64,000 nt of DNA, from positions 7,771,931 to 7,835,930 of the forward strand of contig JARWKL010000010.1 of assembly GCA_029961685.1 (NCBI GenBank), in the 5' to 3' direction. The DNA is from Aristolochia californica (Eukaryota > Streptophyta > Magnoliopsida > Piperales > Aristolochiaceae). Made by a program: the position numbers and the translations under genes. The notes under the pieces are model-generated. The model did not search any database. It saw nothing but the letters and a program-made list of their open reading frames with translations, and had not been told where the DNA came from. Shown here one piece after another: positions 12,201-21,200 of this stretch; the stretch's first letter is position 1; each line of letters opens with the position of its first letter.

Positions 12201-15200
12201 ATGAAGAGAAGTTATACTTGGATGAAAGGTATTTAAGTCTAGTTTCGGAAGGAGAAAATTTCATATCAATCTGATCTATATTTAAAGATATATTCGCATT
12301 CGAAGAATCAAAGGTCATGTTTGTTGGAGTTTATGGTTTGGGTTAAGTGTTGTGCTTTCCGCACCTAATAGACTGGTCTTTTAGGTTGTATTGGCTAGGC
12401 GTCTGACTCAGAACTCCAAAGTTAAGCGCGCTTAGGCAAGAGTAGTACTAGGATGGGTGACCTCCTAGGAAGTCTTATTGGCTAGGCGTTTGACATGGTA
12501 TCAAAGTTGGCGCCCACATTCCGCGTTCGAATCCCGGAGTGCAGCGGTCAGAACCCGGGAACAGTGGGTGTTAGAGTTTGTGGTCTGGGTTAAGTGTTGT
12601 GCTTTCCGCACCTAACAGATCGGTCTTTTGGGTTGTATTGGCTAGGCGTCTGACTCAGAACTCCAAAGATAAGCGTGCTTGGGCAAGAGTAGTACTAGGA
12701 TGGGTGACCTCCTGGGAAGTCTTATTGGTTAGGCATTTGACAATGCTGGTATTCTGTTGTATTGAAAAATCCGAATTTATGCCCTTTGTTTTGCATCACT
12801 GTTTGAGTTGCTATATTAGGAAAATATCTCACTTCTCCTTTGTTTAAGGGCTTAATACTACATCTATGTTATTTGGGCTTATTGCTACATCTATGATATT
12901 TGGTTTAAGTTGGGATCACTGCCATTACCACCCAGTTTGAGGGGGAGAAGTAGAAGAAGTACAAGAAAGAGGTATTTTATTCTATATGTTGTGGATAAGT
13001 TTATGTGACCAAAATATTCAAGAAAGGGGGAGCACAAAAGAAGAAGTTTATGCATCTAAGAAAAAATATTTATATCGGATTATGATTATTTCATGAGTCC
13101 TACAAAGTTTATTATTTTGGTTCGTGTTATATGTGTTGGAAGATGGTCGTGTTACATTACAATTGCTGCTATTATATCTCTTTGGATGAGACATTATTAT
13201 TCAAGAAGAGGTGGCCTCAATACCTTTTCTCATACCGTAATTTATTTGACTCTCAAAAATATCACAATTACGACACCATGAGAGTCGGTGCCTGGATTGG
13301 GACACCATGATAAATTTAACTCTCAAAAATATCACGGTTGCGACACCATGAGTGTCGGTGCCCGGATTGGGACACCATGATAAATTTAACTCTCAAAAAT
13401 ATCACGGTTAGGATACCATGAGAGTCTGTGTCTGGATTGGGACACCATTATAAATAAACCCACTAACCCTTCTGTAATGGCTTTTATTACTCCTACCACT
13501 TGAGAGTCGTTGTCCTGTGGAGGGACACGGTAGTGGACACTTTAGAGCAATGTCGATAGACACAGTACCTACAAAAGACGGAGTGTGCCCTACATCCAGC
13601 ATTAGGATTGGAGTATGGAGCAATGTTTGACCGGCTAGGAGTGATTTTTACTCACTTATATTATGCCAGCAGGGCCTCATGGAAAGACGCAATAGTGTGA
13701 GGGGGAGTGTTGGATGATGAAGGCATATTGGAAGATGTGTCATTTTATACAAAAAGATTCTATACATCATTTGCAGTAAGCTGGGAGTTCATGTTGTTCT
13801 CTCAACCCCAGCTTGAGGGGGAGTGTTGGAAGATAGGCTATAGCCCACACGACCAAGGAAGGCCTACATATCTAAGAATATTATAAGATGGGTCACACGA
13901 CCAAGGAAAGCCCACAATATGGGCCCAAACACATAAGAAGTAGGACCCACCATGATTATCACAAGCTGGCATTCTTATCACATAAGTTGGAAGATCAAGA
14001 AGGACTCACGAAGGCATCTTTATCTTATGGTCACGTCCGAGAAGAGTTCTAGTTTGAGTTATGTTTGTCTTTTATCTATATTGAAGTATTTAATTATGCT
14101 AGAACTTATCTTTAAGTGTTAGAGTTTGGGTGTAATTGGGACAAAAGTAGTTTTATTGTAATTGGACTCTACTACCTTCCTCTATTATAAATAGAGGTTC
14201 AATTACTTTGATTATATTAAGTTAATGAAGTCAATGAAGTATTTCTCTTTTCCATAAATCCAACAATAACCATAGGGTCATGTAACATAAAACCAAACTC
14301 AAGAAACACAAACTTAATCTACATAAGCTCACTAACTGTATGAGCCATTGCTCGATAGTCGGCCTCTGCATTGGACCTAGCCACAACCGTCTGTTTCTTA
14401 CTTTTCCAACTTATCAGGTTGCCTCCAACAAAACAACAGTAGCCTGATGTAGAATGTCTATCCATCTTACACCCAACATAATCGGCATCAGAATACCCAA
14501 GTACATCAATTTTCCCATTATGAGTATACAGAAGACCTTTTCCAGGTGCACCCTTCAAGTACTTTAAAATCCTCTGAGCAACTTCTAAATGAACTTTTTG
14601 AGGATTTTCCATGAACTGGCTCACAACTCCCACAGCAAATGAAATATCCGGCCTGGTAACTATAGCATAGATTAGTTTACCTACTAACCGTCAGTATTGA
14701 GTTTTATCCTTGAGTGTAGGACCCTGGGTGTCATGTAGATTATGATTAACTTCCATGGGGGTGTCTATAGGTTTAGCACCTAATAAACCATACTCCTGTA
14801 ACATAATCCAATATATATTTTCTCTAAGAAAGAACAATACCTCGCTTGCTATGAGCGACTTCAATGCCAAGGAAGTACTTGAGAGAACCCAAATTCTTTG
14901 TCTGAAAATGTATTGCCAGATATTGTTTTAACTTCTGTAACACCATCAAGATCATCACTAGATAACACAATGTCATCTACATAGACAACCAAAACCACCA
15001 TACCAGTCTTCCTATAGAACCCAAATTTGTAGTACCACATCACTAAACTTTTCAAACCAGGCCCGTGGACTCTGTTTAAGTCCATAGATAACCTTCTGTA
15101 GCTTACACACCTTTTCTGTCTCCCCCTGAGCAAGATACCCAGGAAGTTGCTCCATATACACTTCCTCATAGATCACCATATAAAAAGGCATTCTTCTCAT

Positions 15201-18200
15201 CGAGTTGAAAGAGAAGCCAACCCTTATTAACAGCCACATATATTAAGATACGTACCGAAGTAAGTCGGGCCATAGGAGAGAATGTCTCAAAGACATCAAC
15301 TCCAAAAGTTTGTGTATACTCTTTCACTACCAGTCGAGCTTTGTACCGTTAGAGCCATCAACATTATATTTGATAGTATAAACCCAACGACACCCCCACA
15401 ATAGTTGCTCTTGCAGGTGGATCACATAGATTCCATGTTCCCCGAGACACCAAAGCACTCATCTCATCATCCATAGCTTGTTTCCATTCTGGAGAGAACA
15501 AGGCTTCCTGCACTGAACAAGGTATATGGGAAGTAGACAATAACGTAGCAAAGGACTTGAAGGATGTAGACAAAAAATCAAGTGACACATATTTGGATAT
15601 CGGATGAGAAGTACAAGACTATTTACCTTTTCATAGACTAATAGGCAGGTCCAAATCAGAGACAACAGGATCTGCAGGCAATGAGGAAGCTGGTGGGTCA
15701 TGAGAAGAAAGCTCTGTAGAGGTAACTGTTGGAGACATTGTAGTAGTACGAGAGTGACATTTGTAAACATAAAGAGGCAATGAAGAACTCGATGACGCTG
15801 GTACATCCAAAACTGCAATAAGAACAGGACAATCTGAAGGAGATTCAAGTGATACAGGAAACTCAATAGATGATGAAAAATATAGAGTATGTTAAAAAAA
15901 GGTCACATCGGCTGACACATATGTTTTCCATCAAACAGGATCATAACATTTGTACCCTTTTTGTTCATGAGAATATCCCAAAAAAACACATTTGACAGAT
16001 TGAGGTGACAACTTATCGACCGAAGTTCCAAACATATGAACAAAACAGGTACATCCAAAAATACAAGGAACCACACCAAACAATTTATAATTGGGTTTTA
16101 AAATCTGAAGTGGAACTTGACCACTCAAAACAGTTGAGGGCATACGATTAACCAAGTAGCACGAAGTTAAAACTGCATCTCCCCAAAAAGATTTAGGAAC
16201 ATTCATAAGCAATAATAGTGTCCTTGTAACCTCAAGGAGATGTCTATTTTTACGTTAAACCACCCCATTTTGTTGTGGTGTATAAGGGCAGGATGTTTGA
16301 TGGGTAATACCATGAGAATCACAAAATACTGAAAATTTATGGTTAAGATATTCCAAAACCATTGTCAGTACGAAGTACATGAACACATGCACCAATTTAA
16401 TTTTTTATTTCATTGAAAAAATTGAGGAATACATCAAATACTTCAGACTTCTCCCGTAGGAGATACGCCCAAGTGACTCTACTGAAATGATCAATGAATG
16501 ACATAAAATACTTAAAACCAAATGGGCTAGGAACCCGACATGGACCCCATACATCAGAGTAGACTAATTCAAACAACTTGGTGCTTTGACTAGAACTAAC
16601 TGGGAAACTGGAGTGATGATGCTTTCCCAATTAACAGGATTCACAATCAAATGAAATATCGGTTGGCAGAGAAGGAAAAGACTAACGCAACTTAGCTAGT
16701 GAGGGATGTCCCAAGTGCAGATGCCACAAGTAAAAAGAATCTGTAGTAGTGAGAGCTACAACTCGAGAAACGGATACATCATCCAGCATGTCGAACCCTC
16801 CTTTCTCATGTCCTGAACCAATCGTCCTCTTTGTCTACAAGTCTTGGAAAACACAAGAAGTAGGATAAAAGGTTACTGAACAGTTTAAGGATTTAGTTAT
16901 ATGACTCACAGATAAAAGATTAACTGAAAACTTTGGTACAAATAAAACAGAATCTAAGGATATTTGTGGAGTAGTGCGAACTATACCCTCCCCCTGAATG
17001 GGAGAGGTGGATCCATTAGCTAAAGTAACTCAACGATACAAATGAGACGACTGAAATAGAGAGGGCATACCTAACATGTGTGTAGAGCTTCTGAATCAAT
17101 GATCCAAGAGGGGGAATGAGACACATTTAGTATATTCATACCTGTACTAGCCATCGTGGCACTTGCTGAGGAAGGAGGAGTCTCGGTAGCCTTGGAAGCA
17201 GTAGATGCAGCAGTCAGTTGACCCAGCTGCTATAATAAATGCTGAATTTCCTCATACGATCCAGTGTATGAGGAGGTGTCCTTATCTGTGACTATAGAAT
17301 TGGCCCAGGTAGGTTTACCAAATTTGTCCCAACATTTCTCAGAATTATGATTACTCCTACCACAATGAACACATTTTTTATCCCCCCAATAATTTCGGCC
17401 ACGACCACGAGTTGTGTGAGAGCGACCTCTATCTCTGTTATTACCACCATGAAACTGACTGTCGGGCTTACCAATAGAAGATTGAAGGTTAAGAGCAACT
17501 GCTTCTGAGAGAGTTCCACCTGACTCATTCTTATTTACTACTGCACCTTCAACTTGAAGAACTCTGTTAAAAGTTTGCTCAAGAGTGGTCACATCCTCAT
17601 TAACCAACAATTGGGCTCTAATAACATCATACTCATGCCCCAAACCATCCATAAACCAGGCTACTTGGATCTAATTTTCTTTCTTACGGATGTCTTCAAC
17701 ATTCGTAGTAAAAAGATGAAATGTACTAATCTCCTGTAGTACTCCCCTCATCTCAGTGAAATAATTTGTCACTAATCTACCTCCACGCTTCATATTAAGA
17801 ACTTCACATATAACTCTTAGATCCTTGATAAATTACTTTCTTGAGACAAAATGGAATCCAATGTAGTCCACATTGCCTTAGCAGTATTGCAACTCAAAAT
17901 TTGATCACTAAATCGGGATTCCATACTATTGACCGACCAGGTCATTACTAAATTATCTTCAGCCACCCAATCTTCAGTAACAGTTACCGGGGGATCATCA
18001 TTTATATATTTTGCCATTCTTCTGGCCCTCAAATACATAAAAAATGATCTAGACCAGTTTACATAATTTGATCAATTCAACCAGATCGTAGTTATCTGAA
18101 CAGATTGGGAAAATTTCACATCTGAGCTATCAGCAGTCCTTTTGACAGCTACCCGTGTGCTGTATCACCAAACACCACAATTCATTACACTAGAGCGTCA

Positions 18201-21200
18201 ATTAACCAAAGGGAAGTATTTTCCCCAAATTTCAATATTTGCATTGTCATGTGGGCCCCACACCGAATTCAATTAGGGTAATGCGGCACTCAATTCATTC
18301 AATTTAGAACCAGTAGTGATCGATTCCAGCAATTGAGACCATAAATCAATGAAAGAATTATCTAATTGCAAGAAATCAAGATGGCGTAGGCTATATGGAT
18401 GATGACGTAAACATTAGGTTGACGACACAGGCAGATTTGAGAAATTTCCTCAAATTGGGATCATTAAACACTTCTAAATCCCAACATTCAGTCAAATAGA
18501 AGCAGTAATCACTAGCCAATAGGCTAAAATAGCCAAAAAAAGGAAAAAAAAAGGAAAATTTTACCCTACCAATCTAGAAATGTGGGGAAAACCTTCAAGG
18601 AGATTACTAAAAATGGAGAGAAGATCCACAAAATCCAAAGAAACTTGCCCAAGACTTGCGTTACTGCTTTGATACCACGAAAAATAGGTGATTTGGAGAG
18701 AAAATAGAAGAGAAAATGGATTTTTGGAAGAGAGACAGTTTTTCTGCCTTGGAATCCGAGCCAGAAAGGCATTCCTGCTTCTTTATAATCAGGGTTTAAG
18801 TGAAATTTTACAATAGGACAAAAATGCCCCTCAATACTCAAAATTACATATCTCCTAAAATACATGTCTAAATTGAATAAAAAATTAACTAGAGATAAAA
18901 TAAGACATTCTCTATCTAATAGCCATACTATAAGAGAAAAATGTAATATTGAACATCTAAGAAATGACCAAAATACCCCTGAACTTGTATTTTAACACAA
19001 TTCATATATCCTTGACAAATTCCTCTCTTGGGACAAAATTGAGACCAGTGTATTCCACATCTCCTTTGCTTCCTACAATTCAATATCTAATAACTAAAAC
19101 AGGATTCCATGCTATTGACCAACTAAGTCATCACTTGATTATTTTCTGCCTCCCAATCTTCAGTTATGGGATTAGGAGAATCATTCCTAACATATTTGGT
19201 CTTTCTTTTATGGAAGTAATCTGAATAGAGTGAGAATTTTTATTCTCTTAGCTCTCTTAGGGCTTAATTACAACAATATGCTTACCAGATTCAGCCATTC
19301 GATACCTCAAGATGCACTTCTGTATATCCAAGGCAATTCTGTAAACTCAAAACAATAAACACAGATTCTCCAAATGCCTGTCAAGTGGGGCCCACACTCC
19401 AAAACTAGGGCACAACCCACTTCACAATAACAAACTGCAATTTGCAGAAACCAAAGTAGCAATGAAACCTCATACACATCAGCCTAAAACATCAATTATA
19501 AGGCCGAGGTAGACAAGATGAGTAAGGCACAAAAATGATGATGCAGGCATCAATGGTGTAGGAATTCCAATTTAGAACCCTTTATAGGCAGTCAAGCATG
19601 ATGATGCTCAATAGTAGTAGAGACCATCAGCCAAATTGGTTATGGCAGGAGAAAAAAACTCAGTTTTACCATACCAATAAAGAAACTAGTGGAGCCCTTT
19701 CCGTAGGGATTAGAAACTATGAAGAAAATCCAAGAAACTTGTAGAAGAACCTCCCAAAAGCGGCTTTTATTGCTTTGATACCATGTAAAATTGGGAAGAA
19801 TTGAAGAGGAAAAAGTAGAAAACTAGAGAGGAGAAGAGTTGAGGAAGCAGCATTGAAGGGCTGCGTTGGGTTACAGCTCAAAAAGATCGAGTTCCCCCTT
19901 TTAATAGGACAATTATGCCCCTTAGTACAAAAATGGTTATAATTCTATGAATACAGATCAGAACTAAGTGTAACTTGAAACATAAAGTCATGACAAGTAT
20001 TCTAACTTGCAATAATCAGATGGGATCCATATGAGATGATGAAATGACCAAAATGGCCCTGAACTACTATTTTAACAAGTTTGTTTAGAACCAGAAAGGA
20101 TATTCTATGCTTATAAAAAACGCTGGATTGCTGAGAGAAACATCATCTCACTATTATGCTTTGTGCATTTTATGGGTATCACAGTTTCCATCATGACCAG
20201 GTATTTCATGAAGAACTAGATTCCAACTACGAGATGGTTGTGGTAGCATATTGTTTTTCAAAATGGCCATTACTGTATTAGTGATGTAATATCTTTTTCC
20301 ATTGATTTATTCTTTAAAGCCTCTTTTTATTTTTATTTTATTTTAATATTTTGTCAAAGGTTTCCTATATGTTCTTCTACTTTTGGATGTTCAAACTAAA
20401 TGCTCTTTAAATGCTGTAAGCATTGCTTTGTGAAAATTACCTATGGGCCAGCATAGGACCTTGTTGCTTTTTCATAAATGCTCTTAGTAATGGGATACAT
20501 AGTCTTTTGAAGGCTGTAACTGTTGCTTTTCATTATGTTTTAGTCATTAAAAAGAAAATTTTATGTAGACCTGATGATCCACTTCTTACTTTTATAGATG
20601 GTGGGGCCTTGTTGAGGAATCGTGGGGAATATTACAAAAATATCCTAAAGGGCTGCCATTTTACTCTACTTTCGATCAGGTTTAAACTTGTATACTTGCT
20701 CTTTTTTATTGCTATTCTGAATAACTGCTGTAGATTGTATATTTTGTCAGCTCTCACATTAATTACTAGTAATTATGGATCTGTATTTTCATTACTGTAG
20801 TTTCTTTATCATCATTCTAGGCTTTTGTGGCCTTGCACCCTCAATACATCTAACAAGGAATCTGAGAATGTGATCCTTTGAGTTTCTTCAGGGACACGGT
20901 CTGCATATTTATTCTGAAGGCTTGCAGCTTTCTTCTAATGCATGGAATAACATTTCTTCTCAAACCTTCCAGGTATGATTTATGGACAACTGGTGCCTCT
21001 CTATCCATTAAACTTTTAGTCTGGCCATTTTTATCTTTATAAGAGATCTATGATCAGAATTTCATTGAATTTGTGAGAAGAAACTGTAGTAGCATTATAT
21101 AATTTTCTTGAGTCAACGGACTTATTCCATTTTTTTCTTGATGTTCTTCTTTGATGCTTTTTTCTTTAATTTATTTGCCTCTTTTAATTAAAATTTCATC

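Larger units (their letters stand above)
12322..12742 (+). mobile_element. Cassandra TRIM retrotransposon with 5S rRNA sequence in its LTRs
   Basis: A 421-bp element with two 174-bp LTRs (12322-12495 and 12569-12742), tips TGTT…GACA, and primer-binding site TGGTATCAAAG at 12496. The spacer is 73 bp, and a purine-rich tract precedes the 3' LTR. Each LTR contains plant 5S rRNA sequence covering the internal control region (12408-12474 and 12655-12721), which is the defining trait of Cassandra. The target duplication is ATGTT (12317-12321) and ATGCT (12743-12747). The related element D has the uninterrupted site, GGTCATGTTGGTATTCTG on its strand, at about 53160-53180. That proves the insertion boundaries. 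The element encodes no protein. Confidence 0.93.
11106..14265 (+). mobile_element. Non-coding LTR retrotransposon C (LARD-like), inserted in Copia B
   Basis: A plus-strand element with LTRs 11106-11453 and 13824-14265 and a perfect 5-bp duplication, ATAAC, at 11101-11105 and 14266-14270. The primer-binding site TGGTATCAGAGCAGG starts at 11454, and the polypurine tract (GCTTGAGGGGGAG) ends at 13823. The inside, about 1.95 kb after removing the Cassandra insertion, has no gag or pol similarity. It contains a duplicated segment of about 190 bp (around 11680-12060) and a 70-bp tandem repeat. The PBS/PPT style and TGTTGGAAG ends suggest a Copia-dependent non-autonomous family. A second copy, D, lies at 51786-53348. 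Confidence 0.9.
10552..18997 (-). mobile_element. Ty1/Copia retrotransposon B inserted in Copia A gag
   Basis: A minus-strand Copia with both LTRs (10552-10852 and 18678-18997) and a perfect 5-bp duplication, CAATT, at 10547-10551 and 18998-19002. The primer-binding site TGGTATCAAAGC lies directly inside the right LTR, and the polypurine tract (CTTGAGGGGGAA on the element strand) is at 10853-10864. Removing element C leaves about 5.3 kb with gag, protease, integrase, RT and RNase H in canonical Copia order. All are degraded by frameshifts and stops. By eye the LTRs differ at roughly 20 of about 290 aligned positions plus three larger gaps, indicating an old insertion. Confidence 0.92.
3458..20077 (-). 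mobile_element. Ty1/Copia retrotransposon A (nested host, degenerate)
   Basis: The outermost element in the ENGase intron, on the minus strand. Left (3') LTR 3458-3688, right (5') LTR 19784-20077. The primer-binding site TGGTATCAAAGC (element strand, about 19772-19783) lies directly inside the right LTR. Flanks GGTTT (3453-3457) and AGTTT (20078-20082) form a 5-bp duplication with one mismatch. Its own sequence is split into 3458-4781, 8596-10551 and 18998-20077, about 4.4 kb, by a LINE and by Copia B. Coding remnants in minus-strand order are gag (19220-18998 and 10550-10027), a gag-pre-integrase and integrase region (9725-8805), the start of reverse transcriptase (4358-4125) and the RNase H end (3832-3596). 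Most of RT and RNase H is deleted, and stops and frameshifts are frequent. Confidence 0.85.

Noticed and set aside
12408..12721. Two candidate 5S rRNA genes
   Set aside because: Each lacks the first third of 5S and lies at the same place in two LTRs of a Cassandra element, so they are transposon parts, not rRNA genes.
13243..13451. CRISPR-like array (regular repeats)
   Set aside because: Direct tandem repeats without unique spacers, in a plant LTR element.
20423..20800. A 125-codon open frame within the ENGase region
   Set aside because: It crosses the exon 20598-20679 in the wrong frame; the correct frame reads [10 protein letters not shown] and is bounded by splice sites.
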